Source of the DNA: an uncultured Clostridium sp.
GTDB taxonomy: Bacteria; Bacillota; Clostridia; TANB77; CAG-508
Length of the DNA stretch: 12,483 bases
Reading direction: 5' to 3'
NCBI GenBank assembly: GCA_900555085.1
Contig: USJU01000040.1
Coordinates: 1 to 12,483 of the forward strand
Under the pieces are notes generated by a model. It was not told where the DNA came from and did not search any database. It was given only the letters and a program-made list of their open reading frames with translations. Shown here one piece after another: positions 1-7,023 of this stretch (position 1 is its first letter; every line of letters begins with the position of its first letter). The position numbers and the translations under genes are program-made.

Positions 1-24
1 TAAAGTTAAGAAAGGATTGATTAA

Positions 25-1683
25 ATGAAAGTTACATTTTTAGGAGCAACAAGAACTGTTACAGGTTCAAACTTTTTAGTAGAAGGAGCAGGAAAGAAAT
101 TTCTAGTAGACTGTGGAATGTATCAAGGAAAAGCCACAGATGAATTAAAAAATGAAGAAGATTTTGCTTTTGACGTAAAATCTATAGATTTTATGTTGTT
201 AACACATGCTCATATAGACCATTCAGGTAGAATACCAAAATTATATAATGAAGGATATAGAAATCCAATATATGCACATAAAGCAACTTGTGACTTATGT
301 GGTATTATGCTTCCAGATAGTGGTCATATACAAGAAATGGAAGTTGAATGGAAAAACAGAAAACGTGCAAGAAAAGGAGAACCAGAATTACCACCATTAT
401 ATACAGCAGAAGATGCAACAAAATGTTTAGAAGTATTTGTACCAGTAAAATATGATGAAATAATTGAAATAGATGAAAATATACATGTTAGATACAATGA
501 TGCAGGCCATATGTTAGGTTCTAGTATAATAGAAGTTTGGATAAAAGAAGATGAAAAAGAAGAAAAAATAGTATTTTCAGGAGATATAGGAAATAACGAT
601 ATTCCACTACTTTCAGAACCAACAATGATAGAAGATGCAGACTATTTAGTAATGGAATCAACATATGGAAATAGATTGCACATGAAAAATGAAAGCAAAG
701 CAGAAACATTTTTAAGAATAGTTTCAGAAACAATAGAAAATGGAGGAACAGTTGTAATACCTTCATTTGCAGTTGGAAGAACACAAGAAATTTTATATGA
801 GCTAAATAAAATAAAAGAGGAACCACATAATGAACAGTTCCTTAAAGAATTTGAAGAATTAATGAAAACACCAGTATATGTAGATAGCCCACTTGCAATA
901 TCTGCAACAGAAATTTTTAGAGAAAATATGGATTTATTTGATGAAGAAACACAAGAAGTAATAAAAAGCGGAGATAATCCACTAGAATTTCCAGGTTTAA
1001 AATTTACAAAAACAGTAGATGAATCAAAAGCTTTAAATGAAAGTGATGAACCATCTATAATAATATCAGCAAGCGGTATGTGCGAAGTTGGAAGAATAAA
1101 ACATCATTTAAAACACAACTTATGGAATCCTAAAAGTACAATTTTATTTGTAGGATACCAAGCAAAAGGAACTTTAGGAGATCAAATAGTTAGTGGTGCC
1201 AAAAAAGTAAAAATATTTGGAGAAGAAATAGCTGTAAATGCTAGAATAGAATATATTGAAGGGTATTCAGGACATGCTGACCAAGAATGGTTATTAAATT
1301 TTGTATATTCATTTATAAATAAACCAAAACACATATTTTTAGTACATGGAGAACCAGAAAGCCAAGATGTATTAAAACAAAAAATTCAAGAAACAACAGG
1401 AATTGCAGTTACAACACCAGAATTTGGAGAAACATACGAATTAAATAACGAACTAGCAAACATGACAAATAAAATAGAAGTAAAAACAGAAAATCCTGAA
1501 AGATATATACGTTTAAAAGTACTAAATAGATTAGATACATTAAAAGATGAAATTGCAGATATGGAAGAAATGGTTAGAGATGACCTAAAAAATGGAAACT
1601 TAGAAAATAATCAAATACAAAAATTAGACGAAAGAATAAAAGAATTAGAACTACAAATTGTCAGAATAATAGATAATAAATAA
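25..1683 (+). CDS. beta-CASP MBL-fold metallo-hydrolase, probable RNA nuclease
   Basis: Encodes a 552-residue metallo-beta-lactamase-fold protein with a beta-CASP insert, the architecture of CPSF73-like RNA-processing nucleases. The zinc-binding motif HAHIDHSG is at residues 61-68. Other metal-ligand motifs are GHMLGSS (about 161), GDIG with Asp187, GYSGHAD with His417 and VHGEPES with His441. The beta-CASP part carries VDSPLA (about 287) and SASGMCEVGRIKHH (about 348-361). By family knowledge it should be a cytoplasmic two-zinc hydrolase acting on RNA; the actual substrate is inferred. The C-terminal ~80 residues are charged and helical-looking, possibly coiled coil, beyond the usual core. 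The start ATG has AAGAAAGGA eight bases upstream. A taa at positions 1-3 could end a preceding gene, but that is not visible. The GH15 gene follows after 13 nt, so the two are probably co-transcribed. Confidence 0.9.
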   Translation: MKVTFLGATRTVTGSNFLVEGAGKKFLVDCGMYQGKATDELKNEEDFAFDVKSIDFMLLTHAHIDHSGRIPKLYNEGYRNPIYAHKATCDLCGIMLPDSGHIQEMEVEWKNRKRARKGEPELPPLYTAEDATKCLEVFVPVKYDEIIEIDENIHVRYNDAGHMLGSSIIEVWIKEDEKEEKIVFSGDIGNNDIPLLSEPTMIEDADYLVMESTYGNRLHMKNESKAETFLRIVSETIENGGTVVIPSFAVGRTQEILYELNKIKEEPHNEQFLKEFEELMKTPVYVDSPLAISATEIFRENMDLFDEETQEVIKSGDNPLEFPGLKFTKTVDESKALNESDEPSIIISASGMCEVGRIKHHLKHNLWNPKSTILFVGYQAKGTLGDQIVSGAKKVKIFGEEIAVNARIEYIEGYSGHADQEWLLNFVYSFINKPKHIFLVHGEPESQDVLKQKIQETTGIAVTTPEFGETYELNNELANMTNKIEVKTENPERYIRLKVLNRLDTLKDEIADMEEMVRDDLKNGNLENNQIQKLDERIKELELQIVRIIDNK

Positions 1684-1696
1684 AGAAGGAGCAAAA

Positions 1697-3562
1697 ATGA
1701 AAACAAAATATTTTAATGATGCAATAATTGGAAATAAAGATATGCTTGTAAGTTTAAGTAAAACAGGCGAATTACTAAGATTATATTATCCTATGCGAGA
1801 TAATAAACAATATATAGATTTCTTTGAAACAGGTGTAAAAATAAATGACTCAATGCTTATTTATACAAATAATGATGTTAATAACGAATATAATCAAAAA
1901 TATATTGAAGATACAAATGTATTAGAAACAGACATTTTAAATACTTATTTTAAATTGAGAATAGTTCAAACAGACTTTGTATCTGTAAACGAAAATGTAT
2001 TAATAAGAAGATATGTATTCAAAAATGAAAGTGATATAGAATTAGATACAAAATTCTTAATACATTCAAAATTACACTCAGGAGAAAATCAATTGGTAAG
2101 TGCAAAAATCTTAGAAAGAGGAATGGCACAATACACAAGCGAAGACTGTTTTAATATTGTATCAATAAAAGAAAAAATAAGCTCACACCAAATAAACGAT
2201 TGTGAAAGAAACATATATACAGGAATTATAAAAGATAAAGACTATATAGGAATGTCTGCAGACTCTGCAATATGTTATGAAATAGGAAAATTAGCACCAG
2301 GACAAAAGAAAAATTTAGATATAGTAATATATGTAGATAATCAAATAAAAGAAAATAGCAAAATACAAAAAATAGATACAATAAAAGAACAAGCAAACAC
2401 AATATCATACTGGAAGAAATACTATAAAGCGCACAATACAATAAAATTACCAGAGCCAAAAAATAAATTAGATGAAAAGCTACATCAAATATATAAAAGA
2501 AGTATAATGTTATTTCCATTATTAACAAACGAAAAAACAGGAGCAATGGTTGCAGCAGTTGAAGTAGACGAAAAAAGAGAAAAATCAGGAAGATACAATT
2601 ACTGTTGGCCAAGAGATGCAGTATTTATAACAGAAAGCTTAGATATTTTAGGAATGAAAGACGAAGTAGAAAAATTCTATAAAGTATTTTGCAAAAACAC
2701 ACAAAGTTCAAACGGAATGTGGGAACAACGTTTTTATGTAGATGGAAGCTTAGCACCATCATGGGGATATCAAATAGATGAAACGGCAAGTGTAGTATAT
2801 GGAGTATATAAACACTATCAACATACAAAAAACAAAAGATTCCTAAAAGAAACACTAACAATGTGCGAAAAAGCAATAAAATATCTAAAAAAATATACAG
2901 AAGACATAGTAGAAGAAAAAAACAAAATGCATGTAAGCTATGACCTATGGGAAATGTGTGAAGGAACACACTTATACTCACTAGCAGCAATATATGCAGC
3001 ATTTGAAACAATGGAAAAAATATACGATAAAATCTACGATGACTACGAAGAAAATAGAATAAAACAAGAAAAAATAAGAAAAGAAAGAAAAGAATACCAA
3101 GAACTAAAATTAAAAATTAAAAACTATATAGCAGAAAAACTATACGATAAAGAAAGAAAAACATATGTAAGAAACACACAAGACAAAAAACTAGATATAA
3201 GCATAATAGGAGCAGTAACACCATTCAAACTATACACACCAAAAGAAAAGAAAATAACAAACACAATAGAAAATATAGATTTAAGCCTAAGAACATACAC
3301 AGGAGGATACAAAAGATTCGAAGAAGACAACTACATGAATGGAAACCCATGGACAATAGCAACACTATGGATGGCAGAATACCACATACAAAAAGGAGAA
3401 AGAAACAAAGCAATAGAAGAACTAAACTACGTAGTAAAATCAGCAAATCAACACGGACTATTACCAGAACAAGTAAACAACGAAAAAATGAAACCCGCAT
3501 GGGTAATAGGGCTAGGATGGGCCCATGCAATGTTCATCCAAACAATAAAAAAACTATACTAA
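1697..3562 (+). CDS. glycoside hydrolase family 15 (glucoamylase-like) protein
   Basis: 621-residue protein with the bacterial/archaeal GH15 layout: an N-terminal beta-sandwich-like region (about 1-250) and an (alpha/alpha)6-barrel catalytic domain (about 255-621). Visible family motifs are YNYCWPRDA (300-308), SWGYQIDETA (355-364), DLWE (416-419, the usual place of the acid glutamate) and LPEQ (589-592, the usual place of the base glutamate), so the active site appears complete. GH15 enzymes release glucose from the non-reducing ends of alpha-glucans; some relatives act on trehalose or dextran, so the exact substrate is open. There is no signal peptide, which suggests a cytoplasmic enzyme acting on glycogen or imported maltodextrins. 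The start is supported by AAGAAGGAG just upstream. Codon choice drifts along the gene: the last third favours AAC/TAC/GAC/CTA, the first part AAT/TAT/GAT/TTA. A REP repeat begins right after the stop. Confidence 0.9.
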   Translation: MKTKYFNDAIIGNKDMLVSLSKTGELLRLYYPMRDNKQYIDFFETGVKINDSMLIYTNNDVNNEYNQKYIEDTNVLETDILNTYFKLRIVQTDFVSVNENVLIRRYVFKNESDIELDTKFLIHSKLHSGENQLVSAKILERGMAQYTSEDCFNIVSIKEKISSHQINDCERNIYTGIIKDKDYIGMSADSAICYEIGKLAPGQKKNLDIVIYVDNQIKENSKIQKIDTIKEQANTISYWKKYYKAHNTIKLPEPKNKLDEKLHQIYKRSIMLFPLLTNEKTGAMVAAVEVDEKREKSGRYNYCWPRDAVFITESLDILGMKDEVEKFYKVFCKNTQSSNGMWEQRFYVDGSLAPSWGYQIDETASVVYGVYKHYQHTKNKRFLKETLTMCEKAIKYLKKYTEDIVEEKNKMHVSYDLWEMCEGTHLYSLAAIYAAFETMEKIYDKIYDDYEENRIKQEKIRKERKEYQELKLKIKNYIAEKLYDKERKTYVRNTQDKKLDISIIGAVTPFKLYTPKEKKITNTIENIDLSLRTYTGGYKRFEEDNYMNGNPWTIATLWMAEYHIQKGERNKAIEELNYVVKSANQHGLLPEQVNNEKMKPAWVIGLGWAHAMFIQTIKKLY

Positions 3563-3563
3563 A

Positions 3564-3609
3564 GGGCCAGTCCCCCAACCGACAGTTTGTCGGTTATAGG
3601 GACAGGTCT
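3564..3609 (+). repeat. left REP-like hairpin repeat of the transposase element
   Basis: This is an imperfect long hairpin. The inner stem is AACCGACA (3577-3584), loop GTT, TGTCGGTT (3588-3595), a perfect 8-bp stem. Outside it GTCCC (3570-3574) can pair with GGGAC (3599-3603). The unit ends with GGGACAGGTCT. Its reverse complement matches the repeat at 4485-4531 almost base for base over the inner ~40 bases; one mismatch is visible inside, and only the outer tip differs (GGGCCAGTCCC here, GGGACAGTCCC-type there). It starts immediately after the GH15 stop codon, so it sits in that gene's 3' untranslated RNA. Confidence 0.88.
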
Positions 3610-3623
3610 ATAAAAATTTATGC

Positions 3624-3650
3624 TTGAAAAATATTATATTTTGTTATAAT
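3624..3650 (+). promoter_or_regulatory. probable promoter of the REP-associated transposase gene
   Basis: TTGAAA (3624-3629) and TATAAT (3645-3650) are separated by 15 bp. The short spacer is offset by an extended -10 (TGTTATAAT, 3642-3650). It lies between the left repeat and the transposase start, about 55 bp before that start. Reading onward from here would also carry transcription into radA and disA. Confidence 0.6.
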
Positions 3651-3705
3651 ATAATTAAAATTTAGGGAGCTTTGGGGGAATTAAAACTAAGAAAGGTTGA
3701 GATGT

Positions 3706-4485
3706 ATGGCGAGATTACCCAGAGTTAAAAGTAGTTTAAAAATTTATCATATTATGATGAGAGGTGTCAATAAACAAGATATTTTTTTAGATAATCAGGA
3801 CAGAAAAGTATTCATGAAATGTATACTTAAATCAAAAGAAAAATTTGAATATTCTATTTATTCATATGTGTTGATGAAAAATCATGTACATTTAGAAATA
3901 ATGGACAATGATGTTATGTCTAAAATTATACATTATATAGCTAGTTCATATGCAATGTATTTTAACAATAAGTACAATAGAGTAGGACATTTATTTCAAG
4001 ATAGATATAAGAGTAAACCAGTAGAAAATGAAAAATATTTATTAACATTAATGAGATATATTCATCAAAATCCAGAAAAAGCAGGAATATCTTTAACTCA
4101 AAATTATCAATGGAGTAGTTATAAAGATTATATTGAGGGATGGAAAGATATTGTAGAGATAGATTATATTTTGGATATAATTAGTAGTGATAGAAAAAAG
4201 GCTTTATTAGAATTTGAGAAGATTAATAATCAAACTGTAAAATTGGATTCAAAAGAAATCTTGGAATTTGAAATAAAGACAAAATTAAGCGATGATGAGC
4301 TAAAGCAAGTAATAACTGAAATTATAGGAAAAAATATATTAAAAAATTTTTGCAAATTTAATAAAATTGAAAAAGAAAAAATAATAAAGAATTTAGAAAG
4401 TATAAAAGGAACAAGTGCAGCGCAAATAGCAAGAATTTTAAAAACTGAAGAAAGAAATATTGAAAGAATATATAAAATAAAATGA
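3706..4485 (+). CDS. REP-associated tyrosine (Y1, HUH) transposase
   Basis: 259-residue member of the Y1_Tnp/IS200-like superfamily, of the REP-associated (RAYT) kind. Visible motifs are YHIMMRGVNKQDIF near the N terminus (14-27), the HUH metal motif MKNHVH (57-62, His60 and His62), GHLFQDRYKS (94-103), the putative nucleophile Tyr118 in MRYIHQNP, and WSSYKDY (126-132), all in the family order. Residues about 150-259 form a lysine-rich C-terminal extension ending in a possible helix-turn-helix (SAAQIARILKTEERNIERI), plausibly for binding the repeats. Family enzymes nick and rejoin single-stranded DNA at REP hairpins through a 5'-phosphotyrosine. I prefer the ATG at 3706, which has AGAAAGG nine bases upstream; an in-frame TTG at 3697 lies too close to that site. 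All catalytic residues are present and no frame disruption is seen, so it may be active. Confidence 0.9.
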   Translation: MARLPRVKSSLKIYHIMMRGVNKQDIFLDNQDRKVFMKCILKSKEKFEYSIYSYVLMKNHVHLEIMDNDVMSKIIHYIASSYAMYFNNKYNRVGHLFQDRYKSKPVENEKYLLTLMRYIHQNPEKAGISLTQNYQWSSYKDYIEGWKDIVEIDYILDIISSDRKKALLEFEKINNQTVKLDSKEILEFEIKTKLSDDELKQVITEIIGKNILKNFCKFNKIEKEKIIKNLESIKGTSAAQIARILKTEERNIERIYKIK

Positions 4486-4531
4486 GACCTGTCCCTAAAA
4501 CCGACAAACTGTCGGTTGGGGGACTGTCCCC
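4485..4531 (-). repeat. right REP-like hairpin repeat, inverted copy
   Basis: Inverted copy of the repeat at 3564-3609. The inner stem is AACCGACA (4499-4506), loop AAC, TGTCGGTT (4510-4517). GTCCC (4491-4495) can pair with GGGAC (4520-4524). The outer tip GGGGAC-T-GTCCCC (4519-4531) is itself a 6-bp palindrome. The transposase stop codon's last base is the first base of the repeat. The repeat ends 2 nt before the radA ribosome binding site, so it forms part of the radA 5' leader. Confidence 0.88.
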
Positions 4532-4533
4532 AC

Positions 4534-4542
4534 AAAAGGAGG
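4534..4542 (+). promoter_or_regulatory. radA ribosome binding site, decides the start
   Basis: AAAAGGAGG, five bases before the ATG at 4548, fixes the radA start. The longer in-frame option (ATG at 4482, overlapping the transposase stop as ATGA) would add 22 residues coded by the REP repeat and lacks a good site of its own. Confidence 0.85.
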
Positions 4543-4547
4543 TATTT

Positions 4548-5906
4548 ATGGCAAAGGTTAAGTCAGTTTTTGTATGCAATGAATGTGGATATGAAAGTGC
4601 TAAGTGGATGGGAAAATGCCCTGCTTGTGGCACTTGGAATAGTTTTTTTGAGGAAAAACTTTCTAACGATAAAGGTAGCAAGGGTGAGCCTAAACGTAAG
4701 GTTTCTGCCGAACCTTTAAACACGTTTGTTGGAAAAGAAAGCTTTAGAACTAAAACCGGTTTTGAAGAACTTGATAGAGTTTTAGGCGGAGGTTTGGTTA
4801 AAGGTTCTCTTGTGCTACTTGGCGGTGAACCTGGTATTGGTAAGTCTACATTAATTCTTCAACTTTGCAATAAACTTAAAGGTGAAGGAAAGGTTTTATA
4901 TGTTTCTGGAGAGGAGTCTGCAGAGCAAATTAAACTTAGAGCAGATAGGCTTGAAATTAATAATGACGATATATTGTTTTTAGGTGAAACAGATATAGAT
5001 TTAATAGAAGAAAATATAGTTGATATTATGCCTAAATTGGTTATTATAGATTCTATTCAAACTATGTATTCAGATGATATAACATCTGCTGCAGGTAGTG
5101 TTAGCCAGGTTAGAGAAATAACTTCTAGAATTATGAAAATGTGTAAGCAAAAAGAAATTACAACAATTATAATTGGTCATGTTACAAAAGATGGAAATAT
5201 TGCAGGACCAAGAGTGTTGGAACATATGGTAGATACAGTTTTATACATAGAAGGAGAAAGATATTTCTCTTATAGAATTTTAAGAAGTGTAAAAAATAGA
5301 TTTGGTTCTACAAATGAAATTGGAATGTTTGAAATGGACCACCTTGGAATGAAAGAAATAATAGATCCATCTTCTGTGCTTATCTCTGAAAGGGAAGAAG
5401 AGCTAACAGGTTCTGTTATAGTTGCAAGCATGGAGGGAACAAGACCGATTTTAGTTGAATTGCAAGCTTTATGTGCACAAAGTGTATTTGGTCTTCCAAG
5501 AAGAACCGCAAATGGAATAGATTATAATAGATTAACACTTCTTATAGCAGTTTTAGAAAAAAAGGCAGGAATAATGCTTGGAAATCAAGATGTATATTTA
5601 AATGTTGTTGGAGGAATGAAAATTAATGAACCTGCATTAGACTTAGGAATTGTGTTAAGTGTTGCTTCAAGTTTTAAAAACAAAAGTATTCCTAGAGATG
5701 TAGTGGTTATGGGAGAAGTAGGACTAACAGGAGAAGTTAGAAGCATAAATTTAATAGATAAACGTCTAAAAGAGGCGGAAAAACTAGGATTTAAAAAGTG
5801 TATAATTCCAGAAAATAACAAAAAACTATTGAAAGAAAAATATAAATTAGATATAATGGGGGTCAAGGATGTTAACCAAGCAGTAAGCTGCTTAGGGTTA
5901 AGATAA
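4548..5906 (+). CDS. radA: DNA repair protein RadA (Sms), RecA-like ATPase
   Basis: 452 residues, the normal RadA length. In order it has an N-terminal C4 zinc finger (CNEC 10-13, CPAC 24-27), a RecA-like ATPase core with Walker A GGEPGIGKST (about 92-101) and VSGEESAEQIKLRA after it, the RadA-specific KNRFG motif (in SVKNRFGSTNE), and a C-terminal Lon-protease-like domain (VVGGMKINEPALDLGIVLSVASS onward). RadA is a cytoplasmic branch-migration/helicase-like factor that processes recombination intermediates. The start at 4548 follows AAAAGGAGG and gives the standard MAKVKSVFVCNECGYES terminus. disA follows after 25 nt, the pairing known from Bacillus and relatives. Its 5' leader has been replaced by the REP element, so transcription probably comes from the transposase promoter or by read-through from GH15. 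Confidence 0.97.
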   Translation: MAKVKSVFVCNECGYESAKWMGKCPACGTWNSFFEEKLSNDKGSKGEPKRKVSAEPLNTFVGKESFRTKTGFEELDRVLGGGLVKGSLVLLGGEPGIGKSTLILQLCNKLKGEGKVLYVSGEESAEQIKLRADRLEINNDDILFLGETDIDLIEENIVDIMPKLVIIDSIQTMYSDDITSAAGSVSQVREITSRIMKMCKQKEITTIIIGHVTKDGNIAGPRVLEHMVDTVLYIEGERYFSYRILRSVKNRFGSTNEIGMFEMDHLGMKEIIDPSSVLISEREEELTGSVIVASMEGTRPILVELQALCAQSVFGLPRRTANGIDYNRLTLLIAVLEKKAGIMLGNQDVYLNVVGGMKINEPALDLGIVLSVASSFKNKSIPRDVVVMGEVGLTGEVRSINLIDKRLKEAEKLGFKKCIIPENNKKLLKEKYKLDIMGVKDVNQAVSCLGLR

Positions 5907-5912
5907 ATTTTA

Positions 5913-5920
5913 GAAAGGTG
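5913..5920 (+). promoter_or_regulatory. disA ribosome binding site, decides a TTG start
   Basis: GAAAGGTG lies 11 bases before TTG 5932. No ATG or GTG lies in frame between the upstream in-frame stop (5911-5913) and the conserved DisA N terminus, so the TTG is the best start. The spacing is slightly long, which together with TTG suggests modest translation. Confidence 0.6.
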
Positions 5921-5931
5921 TTGATATAATT

Positions 5932-7008
5932 TTGAGAAGTAACGATGAAAATGAACTAACAAAAATATTAAAACTTATCGCACCAGGAACACCTATTAGA
6001 GAAGGATTAGACAACATATTAAAGGCAAAAACAGGTGGCTTGATAGTATTTGGAGATTCAAAAAACGTAATGGACATTGTTGATGGTGGATTTTTTATAA
6101 ACGAGGATTATACATCAGCAAGACTATATGAACTAGCAAAAATGGATGGAGCTATAGTATTAAGTAGCGATTTTAAAAAAATCCTATATGCAAATGCTCA
6201 GCTAATACCATCTCCAGAGATTCCAACAAGAGAAACTGGTACAAGGCATAGAACAGCAGAACGTACAGCAAAACAAACCAAAGAACTTGTAGTAAGTATA
6301 TCTCAAAGAAGAAATGTAATAACAATATTTAAAGGAGAATTACGTTATACAATAGAAGACACATCAAAAGTATTAACAAAAACAAATCAAGCTTTACAAA
6401 CTCTTGAAAAGTATAAAAAAGTATTTGATAGCAAACTTAGCATATTAAATGAATACGAATTTAACGATATAGTAACCTTAGATAATGTTATAACAGCAAT
6501 TCAAAGAGCAGAAATGGTTATGAAAATTGTTAAAGAGGTACAAGGTGGAATATACGAACTTGGAACAGAAGGAAGACTTACGGAAATGCAACTCGAAGAG
6601 CTTGTAGGAGATTTGGAAAAAGAAGAATTACTAATTATAAAAGACTATATGACAAGTAAAAAACGTAAAACAGCAGAAAAATATTTAGAAGATATAAGCA
6701 ATTTAGATTATGACGCACTAATGCAACAGCAAATAATTGCAAAAATTTTAGGTTATGATGTATTTGATACATATGAAGAAGTTGCTGTTTATACAAGGGG
6801 CTATAGAATTTTAAATAAAATACCAAGAGTACCAAGTAATATTGTAGAGAACCTTGTTAAATCTTTTAAATCTTTTCAACATATATTAGAAGCAGATATT
6901 CCGGCACTAGATGAAGTAGATGGAATTGGTGAAATTAGAGCCCGTACAATAAAACAATCTTTAAAAAGAATGCAAGAACAATTTGTATTCGACAATGTAC
7001 TTTTATAA
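5932..7008 (+). CDS. disA: DNA integrity scanning protein DisA, diadenylate cyclase
   Basis: 358 residues, matching typical DisA length. The N-terminal DAC domain (about 1-140) has the catalytic DGA motif at 72-74 (MDGAIVL) and the ATP-binding RHRTAER at 105-111 (GTRHRTAER). A helical linker spans about 145-285. A C-terminal helix-hairpin-helix DNA-binding region ends the protein (IPALDEVDGIGEIRARTIKQSL). Family knowledge: DisA condenses two ATP to c-di-AMP, forms an octamer, scans DNA and is inhibited by branched DNA; RadA is a known partner in Bacillus. Translation most likely starts at TTG. The gene follows radA and is followed 15 nt later by the prepilin-like gene, which has its own AAAGGAGG site. 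No c-di-AMP phosphodiesterase of the GdpP or PgpH type is seen nearby. Confidence 0.97.
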   Translation: MRSNDENELTKILKLIAPGTPIREGLDNILKAKTGGLIVFGDSKNVMDIVDGGFFINEDYTSARLYELAKMDGAIVLSSDFKKILYANAQLIPSPEIPTRETGTRHRTAERTAKQTKELVVSISQRRNVITIFKGELRYTIEDTSKVLTKTNQALQTLEKYKKVFDSKLSILNEYEFNDIVTLDNVITAIQRAEMVMKIVKEVQGGIYELGTEGRLTEMQLEELVGDLEKEELLIIKDYMTSKKRKTAEKYLEDISNLDYDALMQQQIIAKILGYDVFDTYEEVAVYTRGYRILNKIPRVPSNIVENLVKSFKSFQHILEADIPALDEVDGIGEIRARTIKQSLKRMQEQFVFDNVLL

Positions 7009-7023
7009 ACAAAGGAGGAAAAT

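Larger units (their letters stand above)
3564..4531 (+). mobile_element. REP-associated (IS200/IS605-like, HUH) transposase element
   Basis: A single Y1-type transposase gene lies between two nearly identical inverted hairpin repeats (3564-3609 and 4485-4531), with its own promoter just inside the left repeat. The right repeat begins at the last base of the transposase stop codon. No target-site duplication is evident at the outer edges, as expected for HUH enzymes that act on single-stranded DNA. A further partial copy of the repeat at 12473-12483 shows the repeat is dispersed. This arrangement fits the RAYT/REP type, in which one transposase is associated with many non-autonomous REP copies. 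Whether the unit moves today cannot be judged here. Confidence 0.75.

Noticed and set aside
521..826. Long minus-strand open frames inside the beta-CASP, GH15, radA and isomerase genes
   Set aside because: They encode leucine/phenylalanine-rich low-complexity sequence, the expected complement of A-rich coding strands, and have no ribosome sites.
3564..3609. CRISPR-like repeat because of repeated hairpin units
   Set aside because: Only two full copies, inverted, separated by a transposase gene; no regular spacers.
3349..3627. Plus-strand frame of 92 codons overlapping the GH15 end and the left repeat
   Set aside because: It is a shifted reading of the GH15 gene rich in Arg/Lys/Asn/Thr, with no ribosome site or family motif.
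3697..3705. TTG at 3697 as the transposase start
   Set aside because: It lies directly against the AGAAAGG ribosome site; ATG 3706 has proper spacing and begins the family-like MARLPR terminus.
4230..4723. Minus-strand frames across the right repeat
   Set aside because: They arise because the hairpin repeat is open on both strands; the residues match no family and oppose two well-supported genes.
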